From contig CAMLCX010000331.1 of the NCBI GenBank assembly GCA_946478635.1, positions 1-5,927 on the forward strand: a stretch of DNA of 5,927 nucleotides, in the 5' to 3' direction. The position numbers and the translations under genes are program-made. Positions 1 through 5,550 of the stretch are shown piece after piece. This DNA is from an uncultured Pseudomonadota bacterium. GTDB taxonomy: Bacteria; Desulfobacterota_B; Binatia; UBA9968. Every line of letters begins with the position of its first letter. Position 1 is the stretch's first letter. Below the pieces are notes generated by a model. That model made no database searches and was not told the DNA's origin. It saw only the letters and a list, made by a program, of their open reading frames with translations.

Positions 1-183
1 CACCGCCGAAACCTGATCCTGCCAAAGCGCGAGCTTTCTTGCGAGATCGCCGCTGTCATCGCGCTGAAAGACGTCTGCCGTAGCGACAATCCCTGCGCTC
101 AGCCGCGCCGACAACCTGGCGCCTAGCGCCTGATCTATCGGCGAGGGGTCATCGCTTTCCGGCCGCAACAGAAGAATGCGCAT
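1..183 (-). CDS. Unrecognised protein, N-terminal 61 codons only (runs off the window start)
   Basis: An open frame begins with ATG at 183-181 and stays open for 61 codons to the window edge. The product begins MRILLLRPESDD and continues with an Ala/Leu/Arg-rich stretch that includes ALGARLSAGIVATADVF. There is no obvious signal peptide: the short hydrophobic start (RILLL) turns acidic at once, which resembles a first beta strand of a cytoplasmic alpha/beta fold. I do not recognise the family and assign no function. The ATG lies 13 nt after the stop codon of the upstream solute-binding protein gene, so the two are probably co-transcribed. No clear Shine-Dalgarno is visible in that gap, so translational coupling is possible. 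A real gene is likely from the uninterrupted frame and tight spacing, but only its start is seen. Confidence 0.5.
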   Translation of the reverse strand, partial: MRILLLRPESDDPSPIDQALGARLSARLSAGIVATADVFQRDDSGDLARKLALWQDQVSAV

Positions 184-189
184 GGTAAA

Positions 190-213
190 AGCTGCTTTAG
201 CGCCCCAGCAGCT
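190..213 (-). other. Hairpin spanning the stop codon of the solute-binding protein gene
   Basis: AGCTGCT (minus-strand reading, 213-207) and AGCAGCT (196-190) form a perfect 7-bp stem around a 10-nt loop that holds the TAA stop. The stem is followed by only three T before the next start codon, so it is a poor terminator. It may instead affect translation or RNA stability at the junction with the next gene. The role is inference. Confidence 0.35.
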
Positions 214-1282
214 CCTTCAAGCGGAGCCGAATTTTTTCTTTTTCCGTCACGGTGAATTGCCAATCGTAAGTGTCGAAATACTTCACCCCTTCTTTTGGCC
301 TTTCTTCGTCTGAGATAAAGGACTCATCCGTATCCGTTCGCAGCGCCGCCCGTCCCTCGGCCCGGGCATAGATCTCCAGCCCTTCCCTTGAAATGATCCA
401 GTTTACAAAGACCCGCGCCGCGTTCGGATGGGGCGCTTTGTTCATAAGCGTCAGCAACCACGGCGAGCCGGTCAAAGCCGGCGGCATATCGGGAAACCCA
501 TAAACTTCCCTGAGCGGGAATCCTTCCTTCACCATCTTATCCACGTCCGAGCTTTGCGCGCCAAAGGAAATCGGGTAGGTCCCGCGCGCGAGCCAATCGG
601 TGAGCTGGCGCCGTTCTCGGGTAAGGACCACTTTCTGACCAAGATAAAGTTTTTTGACGAAATCCTCTCCCATCTGCAGGTAGATCCGAGCAGCCGTATT
701 GCTGCCGCTCCCCGCGACCGTCGGGTCTTCGGTCGCGATCTTGCCGCGCCATTTGGCTTGCAACAGATCGTTGGCTTTGGTTAACTCTCCGGCCTTTACG
801 TGTTCTGTGTTGATGTGCAGCAGGCCGGTGATGGTGCTGTAGACCCGCAGGACGTAGCGTTCTTCCGGATCGATGAACCACGGTTTACCGCCTTTCCATT
901 TTTTCGCATCTACCACCTCCGGAAGAATTAACGCAGGCTTGAGCGGTTCGAGCATTTTCTCTGGGTAAAGAATATTCGCCACGGTCTGGACCCCACCGAG
1001 AAAAACATCGACGGTATTTATCCCGACCCGCCGCTCGGTTCCCAAGCGATCGGCAAGCTTGCTCGACGACCCCGCCAAATGCTCCACGGTAATGCCATAA
1101 CGCGCCTTGAACTTGGCGGCGATCTCACGCATGACCGGATCCGGCGACGTCGCCACCACCAACCTGCCTTCCTTCTTCGCCTCTTCCAGCGCATCGCTCC
1201 ATTCCTTCTCCCATCCCTTCGGTTGTGCATACACCAAATGCGGCAGGATCAGCAGTGCGATCAGCACTAATTTGCGAATCAT
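197..1282 (-). CDS. Periplasmic extracellular solute-binding protein, ABC-transporter type (family 1-like)
   Basis: This 361-aa protein looks like a secreted substrate-capture component of an ABC importer. Residues 1-19 form a classic signal peptide: basic MIRK, a Leu/Ile-rich core, and a VYA|Q cleavage site after A19. The mature part begins with W-x-K-E-W and a helix EEAKKEG, then a first beta strand LVVATSPDP (41-49) and the helix REIAAKFKARYGI. This is the usual start of iron/thiamine/putrescine-type binding proteins. A hinge-like segment DLLQAKWRGKIATEDP (172-187) and the late block WLLTLMNKAPHPNAARVFVNW (275-295) then ISREGLEIYA also fit that family (SBP_bac type). The ligand cannot be told from sequence, and no iron-binding Tyr pair is evident. 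The ATG start has a strong AAGGAG seven bases upstream. No permease or ATPase gene is in view, so it is an orphan here. The next gene begins 13 nt after the stop. Confidence 0.9.
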   Translation of the reverse strand: MIRKLVLIALLILPHLVYAQPKGWEKEWSDALEEAKKEGRLVVATSPDPVMREIAAKFKARYGITVEHLAGSSSKLADRLGTERRVGINTVDVFLGGVQTVANILYPEKMLEPLKPALILPEVVDAKKWKGGKPWFIDPEERYVLRVYSTITGLLHINTEHVKAGELTKANDLLQAKWRGKIATEDPTVAGSGSNTAARIYLQMGEDFVKKLYLGQKVVLTRERRQLTDWLARGTYPISFGAQSSDVDKMVKEGFPLREVYGFPDMPPALTGSPWLLTLMNKAPHPNAARVFVNWIISREGLEIYARAEGRAALRTDTDESFISDEERPKEGVKYFDTYDWQFTVTEKEKIRLRLKELLGR

Positions 1283-1289
1283 GGTCTAT

Positions 1290-1295
1290 CTCCTT
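1290..1295 (-). promoter_or_regulatory. Ribosome binding site of the ABC-type solute-binding protein gene
   Basis: AAGGAG on the minus strand lies 7 nt before the ATG at 1282, which supports that start. No convincing -35/-10 pair was found between here and the repeat block at 1329-1396. Confidence 0.7.
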
Positions 1296-1328
1296 GATGA
1301 GAGATTTAGGTAGAAAGAGCCGCTTGCA

Positions 1329-1396
1329 GCTTTGAACCAGCTCCCATTAACGACTTGAACGGAGCGAAGCGGTTGAACGATTTGAACTATTTGAAC
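1329..1396 (-). repeat. 9-nt-period degenerate repeat (GTTCAANNN), copy A
   Basis: Read on the minus strand from 1396, the sequence falls into 9-nt units: GTTCAAATA (1396-1388), GTTCAAATC (1387-1379), a third GTTCAA unit (1378-1370), a divergent CTTCGCTCC unit (1369-1361), another GTTCAA unit (1360-1352), and a GTTA unit (1351-1343). After a 5-nt phase break comes a last GTTCAA unit (1337-1329). A 40-nt core (1348-1387) matches 5473-5512 at 38 of 40 positions. The block sits 15 nt after the stop codon of the Fe-S protein gene and before the RBS of the next gene. Its function is unknown; it may be a dispersed intergenic repeat family. Confidence 0.75.
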
Positions 1397-1411
1397 GGAC
1401 GTTTTTATTTG

Positions 1412-2770
1412 CTATTCCGGGAAAAAACCGTGTGGCGGGGTCGCCGGCGCGGTAACTGAGGTTTTGCGCGGGCCTACCGGCAGCGGTTGTTCGCGCAGCA
1501 TGTGAGCGATCAGCACCTCGCGGACGGTGTCCAGGTCCAACCCGATTGAAGCCGCCTGTTCGGCGATCTCCGCCAGAACCCGATCGACGTCCTGCATCAT
1601 TTTCCACTGCTTGAAGAGATCCTGGCTCTCCACGCCCATCGCTTCGCCCACCAGCTCGAGGAAGTTAACGATCTTGAACGGCGATGTCGCTTCGTGGGCG
1701 CAGAGCTCGCGATGGCAAGCATGATAAATCCCGACCAGACAATCGACGCCGGCCGCCGCCGCCGCGTCGAGCTCCCGCGCATGGAGTTCTCGCTTGTACG
1801 CCGGCACCGGCGCCAGCGAGTTGCACATATACCCCACTCGCGGCTGGCCGAGATCGACCAGCTCCACGCCGGGGATCGCCGAAAGAATCTGGATGACGCC
1901 TTCGGTCACCCCGGCCACTCCCGGATGTTCGTGCAGCGCCACGCGTTTGTGAACGGGATGAATAAAGTGCGGACGCAGCAGCTCGATCCGTGCGGCGATG
2001 AACGGGATGACATGTTGCAAGGCGAAGGCGGCCTCCGTGCTCGGCAGCACGATCTCGCTCAACTGGATGTTGCAAGTGGGACACCACGTGAGCACGCGGG
2101 ATGCGCCGGTGCCGGCGAATCCCGCCACCGTGTTGCCGCCGATTCTTCCGGACGCCTTGGCGTCGCCGGCACGATATTGAATCACGCCGCAGCAGTTTGC
2201 CGGACCGCCGAAGACCTGGTAGCGCGCGCCGATTCGATTCAAGACCTCCAGGCAGAGTAGCGCGATATGCGGCGTTTTGAGAACGTTGCAGCCGAGATAC
2301 ATGACGACGTCCGGCGCCGCGTCGGAATCCGCGCGGGCGGATCGTGTGATCCGCGCAAGCAGATCGGCAGGGAGCTGGACCCGCGAGAGTACCTTCACCG
2401 CTTCGGACATTTTCTGGAAACCGGCCTGGCCGGTGGCGTGGCGTTCCTCTACGGCCCGCCGCTGGTTGAGCTTGAGGCGGGTCGCCGCCAACATGAAGCG
2501 CGGATTGACGCCGTCGTCGCAGGCCGAGAGACAGCGACCCGAGCCGGTGCAAGATTGCGCCCAGCGCGCGCCCCGGCTCGCCGCATCGCCGCCGCCGCGT
2601 AGAATGTCCAATACGTCGTCCACGATGGCTGCCGGTTCTTTGGTGTCGATTCCAGCGGGAGCGGCGGTGGGACAGACCTCGACACAGCGCCCACAGCGGG
2701 TGCAGCGATCGAGAATTTCGCTCACTCGAAGATCGAGCGAAGCGATGAATGCGTCACCGCGGTCAATCAT
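1412..2770 (-). CDS. HdrD/GlcF-like iron-sulfur protein: two ferredoxin motifs plus two CCG domains
   Basis: The likely role is electron transfer in an oxidoreductase or heterodisulfide-reductase-like complex. From ATG at 2770 it is 452 aa; an alternative GTG at 2779 adds three residues, and neither has a strong RBS. The first [4Fe-4S] motif CTRCGRCVEVCP is canonical (C23, C26, C29, C33). The second, CTGSGRCLSACDD, has Ser at the usual second Cys position (C74, S77, C80, C84) and Asp in place of the usual Pro. The first CCG domain is complete: C161, C193-C194-G195 and CPTC (C230, C233), as in HdrB cubane-type sites. The second is degenerate: HEHPG (280-284) where a Cys-bearing HDPC-like motif is expected, a lone C316 for CCG, and YHACHRELC with C352 and C357. 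The order of domains matches GlcF, GlpC, LutA and HdrD. No membrane segment is seen. The C-terminal tail (about 425-452) is Pro/Thr-rich. No flavoprotein partner lies in the window, so the substrate is open. Confidence 0.85.
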   Translation of the reverse strand: MIDRGDAFIASLDLRVSEILDRCTRCGRCVEVCPTAAPAGIDTKEPAAIVDDVLDILRGGGDAASRGARWAQSCTGSGRCLSACDDGVNPRFMLAATRLKLNQRRAVEERHATGQAGFQKMSEAVKVLSRVQLPADLLARITRSARADSDAAPDVVMYLGCNVLKTPHIALLCLEVLNRIGARYQVFGGPANCCGVIQYRAGDAKASGRIGGNTVAGFAGTGASRVLTWCPTCNIQLSEIVLPSTEAAFALQHVIPFIAARIELLRPHFIHPVHKRVALHEHPGVAGVTEGVIQILSAIPGVELVDLGQPRVGYMCNSLAPVPAYKRELHARELDAAAAAGVDCLVGIYHACHRELCAHEATSPFKIVNFLELVGEAMGVESQDLFKQWKMMQDVDRVLAEIAEQAASIGLDLDTVREVLIAHMLREQPLPVGPRKTSVTAPATPPHGFFPE

Positions 2771-2792
2771 AATTTTCACTGCACATGGACCA

Positions 2793-2822
2793 GATATAAG
2801 CGACCTGTCGCGATTCTGTCAA
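2793..2822 (-). promoter_or_regulatory. Sigma70-like promoter for the Fe-S protein gene
   Basis: A perfect -35 hexamer TTGACA (2822-2817) is followed after 18 nt by TATATC (2798-2793, 4 of 6 to consensus). The expected transcription start is near 2786, only about 7 nt before the GTG and 16 nt before the ATG. The message would thus have a very short leader without a clear Shine-Dalgarno. This is read from sequence only. Confidence 0.5.
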
Positions 2823-2923
2823 CTTGGGCGGCAAAGGGATCGCAGAAGAGCATCAAATCGAGCTGGCCCGATGCCGGGACGCGCGCGCGGGATTTACAGC
2901 CGAATCGAATTGCGAAGCAAAGC

Positions 2924-2935
2924 ACGGCGCGCCGT
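2924..2935. repeat. 12-nt perfect palindrome in the intergenic spacer
   Basis: ACGGCGCGCCGT is a perfect 12-nt palindrome in the spacer (2771-3025) between the TctC-type gene and the Fe-S gene. It lies about 100 nt upstream of the -35 element. It could be an operator or chance in GC-rich DNA; there is no further support. Confidence 0.25.
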
Positions 2936-2948
2936 CCAGATCCTCACA

Positions 2949-2968
2949 CCCTGGAGTTTGTCAAAGGG
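2949..2968. repeat. CCCT...AGGG inverted-repeat element resembling common intergenic palindromic units
   Basis: CCCTGGAGTTTGTCAAAGGG has CCCT and AGGG at its ends. It looks like a degenerate member of the widespread intergenic palindrome of the form CCCTGAGCTTGTCGAAGGG found in many bacterial genomes. The match is imperfect and rests on recollection of that motif. Confidence 0.35.
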
Positions 2969-2990
2969 CTCCGTGGGGGATTTCGCGCAG

Positions 2991-3036
2991 CATCACGAAG
3001 TTGAGAATCATAAGCTGAAGGAGCTTCAGCGTGATG
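2991..3036 (-). other. Nested hairpins over the stop codon of the TctC-type gene
   Basis: An inner perfect 7-bp stem, GCTGAAG/CTTCAGC with a 3-nt loop (3014-3030), includes the TGA stop at 3026-3028. An outer stem, CATCACG (2991-2997) with CGTGATG (3030-3036), could enclose it, sharing the base at 3030. There is no T-run on the minus-strand side, so this is not a textbook intrinsic terminator. It might still protect or end the transcript. Confidence 0.4.
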
Positions 3037-4105
3037 GCAAAGGGCCGGCGCCGACGAGTTTTTTGAAAACTTCAACCACTTCCCGTTCCCGCGGGATGTC
3101 TCTTACCGCTTTGTCGTGCAGTTCCGGCAGAAGCGGCGTGGGTTCATCACCGGTAAGCTTCTTGTATTCCCGAAAAAACTCGGGATCTTGATACGCCTTC
3201 CGAAAAGCGCCCTGGATGATTTCGACTCGATCCTTCGGTGTGCCGGGAGGAAGCACGAACGGAGTTCCCGCGATTCTAAAGGCGCGCGCCATGTTAATGA
3301 CCTTGCGCTCCAGATCAGTCTTGGCGAAACTTTCCACCTCGGGCACGCTCGAAAACTGCGGGTGCTTTTCTCCTTTGGGAACTTCGAGGATGGCATGGAA
3401 GTCCACGATCGTGCCCTTTTCCAGCCATTCCTTGTTGCGTTGAACCACCGTGTCCGCGCCGGTTGCGCGCGCGTCAATCTCGCCGCGCAAAAGCGCCGGG
3501 TCGATTTCGGCCCCGCCGTAAGCGGCGATGAAGCGTGGCTCTTTGAGCCCGAGCAAATAAGCGAACAGACGTCCTTCATTGTAGGTGACAAATCCCACCG
3601 ATTGCGCGCCGATGCGGACGCCGGAAGCCGCTTGAAGTTTTTCTATGCTGTTAAAACCGGCCTGCTTCCGGCTGACGAACACCGCGTGATAGGTGCTGTA
3701 GGGCGAGCCGAGATAGAAAAATTTATCGATGTCGTATTGAACGCCTGATTCGCCAAGGATGGCGCTGGAGATCATGCCGATGCTCGGATTGCCGATAGTG
3801 AGCCCGTCGGGCTTGGCCACTCTGAAAAGATGGTTGGCGGCTTTACGTCCTCCCGCGCCGGGCATGTATTCCATGATGACGGTCGGATTTCCGGGAAGAT
3901 ATTTTTGCACGAACGTCGCCACCGCTTTGGTGCGAAGATCCCCCGTGCCGCCGGGATCCCTGCCCTGGATGATCGTGACAGTTTTTCCCTGGAAAAAAGA
4001 TGATTGCGCCTCAACCGATGCGGTCATGCCATAGAACAAAAACAGCCAAACTAAGCCGAAACTGCTTTGCCTGCTCAACTTGGAGGAATTAAACGAGTCA
4101 GTCAC
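3026..4105 (-). CDS. TctC/Bug-type periplasmic substrate-binding protein of a tripartite tricarboxylate transporter
   Basis: Proteins of this family bind carboxylates or other small anions in the periplasm and feed a TctA/TctB membrane pair. The start chosen is GTG at 4105, because AGGAGG lies 4-5 nt upstream. A longer frame from TTG at 4135 begins inside a terminator T-run and is unlikely. The product is 359 aa. Residues 1-33 form a signal peptide: K9/R12, a hydrophobic core FGLVWLFLFYGM, and cleavage near VEA|Q. The family signature follows: GKTVTIIQGRDPGGTGDL (40-57, with the ligand-loop Asp at 56), then NPTVIMEYMPGAGG (73-86) and AKPDGLTIG (97-105). A late block, GTPFVLPPGTPKDRVEIIQGAF (280-301), also fits; such proteins usually end with a similar segment. 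The length is slightly above the common 300-330. No tctA or tctB gene is in view, which is frequent for Bug proteins. The ligand is unknown. Confidence 0.92.
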   Translation of the reverse strand: MTDSFNSSKLSRQSSFGLVWLFLFYGMTASVEAQSSFFQGKTVTIIQGRDPGGTGDLRTKAVATFVQKYLPGNPTVIMEYMPGAGGRKAANHLFRVAKPDGLTIGNPSIGMISSAILGESGVQYDIDKFFYLGSPYSTYHAVFVSRKQAGFNSIEKLQAASGVRIGAQSVGFVTYNEGRLFAYLLGLKEPRFIAAYGGAEIDPALLRGEIDARATGADTVVQRNKEWLEKGTIVDFHAILEVPKGEKHPQFSSVPEVESFAKTDLERKVINMARAFRIAGTPFVLPPGTPKDRVEIIQGAFRKAYQDPEFFREYKKLTGDEPTPLLPELHDKAVRDIPREREVVEVFKKLVGAGPLPSR

Positions 4106-4108
4106 ATA

Positions 4109-4115
4109 CCCTCCT
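4109..4115 (-). promoter_or_regulatory. Ribosome binding site that fixes the GTG start of the TctC-type gene
   Basis: AGGAGGG on the minus strand, 3-4 nt from the GTG at 4105. It favours that start over the upstream TTG at 4135. The spacing is slightly short. Confidence 0.65.
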
Positions 4116-4133
4116 GTTCCCGTGGATCGCGTC

Positions 4134-4169
4134 AAAAAAGAAGGCCCGAATCATCACGATTCAGGCCTT
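4134..4169 (-). terminator. Strong rho-independent terminator after the amidohydrolase gene
   Basis: On the minus strand AAGGCCTGAATC (4169-4158) pairs with GATTCGGGCCTT (4152-4141). This gives a 12-bp stem with one U-G wobble and a 5-nt loop GTGAT. It is followed by C and six T (4139-4134). It lies 52 nt beyond the amidohydrolase stop codon and should end that transcript. Confidence 0.9.
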
Positions 4170-4173
4170 TCAA

Positions 4174-4215
4174 TCCTAGCGCGATGCGCTTGGCCCTTTG
4201 CCCTCTGCGCTTTGC
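4174..4215 (-). repeat. 7-nt-period degenerate repeat (GCAAAGN-like), six units
   Basis: Read on the minus strand from 4215, six consecutive 7-nt units all begin with GC. The first three are closest to a GCAAAGG consensus (GCAAAGC at 4215-4209, GCAGAGG at 4208-4202, GCAAAGG at 4201-4195). The last three (4194-4174) drift. The block fills the space between the amidohydrolase stop codon and the terminator stem. Its function is unknown. Confidence 0.6.
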
Positions 4216-4221
4216 TATCTT

Positions 4222-5355
4222 TCACGCGCCCAGGCCGAACGTCTTCGTCGGATTGTCCCAAAGAATTTTGCGGCGGGACTCGGCGGCGATCTTGTTGTTG
4301 CCGCTGATCGCGCCGACGGTTTTGTCGGGAAATTTATCGATGGCGTCGCTGTGCGGGTAGTCCGTGGCGATCATCAAGTAATCGTCGCCGACATGCTCGA
4401 TAAACACCGGCGCCAGCTCCTCCCCCGCTTCACAACTCACCCAGCAGTTTTGTTTAAAGTAGTGGCTCGGTTTCTCCTTGGTAATCTTCGCCGAGCCATG
4501 CGACTCATGTTCCCAGTGTTCGTCCATGCGTTCGAGCCAGAACGGCACCCAACCGCAGCCCGATTCCAGATGCGCGACTTTTAACTTTGGGAACTTCTCC
4601 AGCACGCCGTCGGCGCAGAAATTCAAGCAAGCGAGCATCTGCTCGAGCGGGTGGCAAGCGACGTGGCGGCCAAATTCGCTGTAGCGGTCGCCGCCCGCCT
4701 GGGGCAGAACCGTGCGCGCGCCTTCGTGCACGCAGACCGTAACGCCCAGCTGCGACGCGACGTCGTAGATCGGGTAATAATCCGGGCTTGCAAAGGTGCG
4801 GCCGCAGAACTTATTGGGGCGCCAGAAGATGCCGACGAGGCCGAGTTTCTCGCGCGCGTATTTCAACTCTTCCACGGCGCGGGCCGGATCCTGCAGCGGC
4901 AGCAGCATGACGCCATGCAAGCGCTTGCGGTCATGATCGCAGTAATCCGCGAGCCAGGTGTTGTAAGCCCGGCAGATCGCCGCGCTCAGCTCCGGGTCGA
5001 TATCGTCGCGCCACATGATGTAAAGCCCGATGGTCGGAAAGAGCACGGATACATCGATGCCTTCGCGATCCATGTCGCGCAGGTTCGACGCCGGATCGAA
5101 CTTATTCGCATAGGCATCCGCGAAACATTCCCGCCAACGCTTCGATGAAGAAAAGATGTAGCCAAAGTCTTCCATCGTGCGGCCCGGGCGCAAAGCCGAA
5201 TCGGACACTGGTTTGCCGTCCACTTCGCGCACTGTTTGATTGGGCCCCGCCAGGCGGACTCGATGTTTGAATTTTTCCGGTAGGTAATTCTGATAAAGAT
5301 CCGACGGCTCCAAAATGTGCCGGTCGGCATCGATGACTTTAAATCCGTCCTTCAT
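4222..5355 (-). CDS. Amidohydrolase-family (Amidohydro_2) TIM-barrel metal-dependent hydrolase or decarboxylase
   Basis: The 377-aa product is of the usual length for amidohydrolase family 2, which includes ACMSD and gamma-resorcylate decarboxylase-like enzymes. It begins with the family's first metal motif in the form VIDADRHILEP (7-17), with D11-x-H13 replacing the classic His-x-His, then SDLYQNYLPEKF. Later markers are MDREGIDVSVLFPTIGLY (95-112), strand VCVHEGA with H210, AHLESGCGWVPFWLERMDEHWE (261-282, H262 and E264), and IATDYPHSD (329-337) with the probable metal ligand or catalytic Asp D332. It probably acts in the cytoplasm on an amide, ester or carboxylated ring; the substrate is unknown. 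ATG at 5355 is chosen because AAGGAG lies 7 nt upstream; a TTG at 5388 would add 11 unlikely residues. A second member of the same superfamily lies directly upstream. It is followed by a 7-nt repeat and a strong terminator. Confidence 0.92.
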   Translation of the reverse strand: MKDGFKVIDADRHILEPSDLYQNYLPEKFKHRVRLAGPNQTVREVDGKPVSDSALRPGRTMEDFGYIFSSSKRWRECFADAYANKFDPASNLRDMDREGIDVSVLFPTIGLYIMWRDDIDPELSAAICRAYNTWLADYCDHDRKRLHGVMLLPLQDPARAVEELKYAREKLGLVGIFWRPNKFCGRTFASPDYYPIYDVASQLGVTVCVHEGARTVLPQAGGDRYSEFGRHVACHPLEQMLACLNFCADGVLEKFPKLKVAHLESGCGWVPFWLERMDEHWEHESHGSAKITKEKPSHYFKQNCWVSCEAGEELAPVFIEHVGDDYLMIATDYPHSDAIDKFPDKTVGAISGNNKIAAESRRKILWDNPTKTFGLGA

Positions 5356-5362
5356 GGTTGAG

Positions 5363-5368
5363 CTCCTT
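5363..5368 (-). promoter_or_regulatory. Ribosome binding site fixing the amidohydrolase start
   Basis: AAGGAG on the minus strand, 7 nt before the ATG at 5355. It lies downstream of the alternative TTG at 5388, so the ATG is preferred. Confidence 0.75.
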
Positions 5369-5402
5369 TTTATGTCGCATAATAACAATCAACAAATGTG
5401 GG

Positions 5403-5408
5403 CTTATA
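5403..5408 (-). promoter_or_regulatory. Possible -10 element for the amidohydrolase gene
   Basis: TATAAG (5 of 6 to TATAAT) sits about 48 nt before the start codon in a locally AT-rich stretch. No good -35 hexamer lies 16-18 nt upstream, so this is a weak candidate. Confidence 0.2.
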
Positions 5409-5441
5409 CCTAAATAGATCAAACCACCATTCGCGGCAAGC

Positions 5442-5521
5442 TCTTGGAACGATTGAAACCGCATCGTTACCGTAACGACTTGAACTGAGCGAAGCGGTTG
5501 AACGGTTTGAACCCATTGGAC
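5442..5521 (-). repeat. 9-nt-period degenerate repeat (GTTCAANNN), copy B
   Basis: From 5521 on the minus strand the units run GTCCAATGG (5521-5513), GTTCAAACC (5512-5504), a further GTTCAA unit (5503-5495), the divergent CTTCGCTCA unit (5494-5486), a GTTCAA unit (5485-5477) and a GTTA unit (5476-5468). An 8-nt irregular segment follows, then GTTTCAATC (5459-5451) and GTTCCAAGA (5450-5442). The 40-nt core 5473-5512 matches copy A at 38 of 40 positions, including the divergent unit. It lies in the 224-nt spacer between the two amidohydrolase genes. Confidence 0.75.
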
Positions 5522-5550
5522 CGTGCAATAGCCCTCATCCGGTCCGCTTA

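Noticed and set aside
1329..1396. CRISPR-like array reading of the GTTCAA repeats
   Set aside because: The units are 9 nt with 3-nt variable parts, far too short for CRISPR repeats and spacers, and there are no cas genes.
1665..2552. Minus-strand open frame of 295 codons in another frame inside the Fe-S protein gene
   Set aside because: Its product is extremely Arg-rich, without motifs, and it overlaps a well-supported cysteine-motif protein.
2961..3011. Tiny 16-codon minus-strand frame after the TctC-type gene
   Set aside because: It has no RBS, is very short, and its end falls in the CCCT...AGGG palindromic element; there is no evidence of coding.
2277..3191. Long plus-strand open frame of 304 codons opposite the Fe-S protein gene
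   Set aside because: It is antisense to a clear Fe-S protein and runs across an intergenic spacer into the end of another gene. The product is Arg/Ser-rich with no recognisable domain, typical of a GC-rich antisense shadow.
3116..3748. Plus-strand frame of 210 codons opposite the TctC-type gene
   Set aside because: It is antisense to a gene with family signatures, signal peptide and RBS, and has no domain of its own.
4106..4135. Ten-residue N-terminal extension of the TctC-type protein from a TTG codon
   Set aside because: The TTG lies in the T-run of a strong terminator and lacks an RBS, whereas the GTG at 4105 follows AGGAGG and gives a normal signal peptide.
5356..5388. Eleven-residue N-terminal extension of the amidohydrolase from a TTG codon
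   Set aside because: The extension would run through the AAGGAG of the ATG start, and the family motif VIDADRH begins right after the ATG as is usual.
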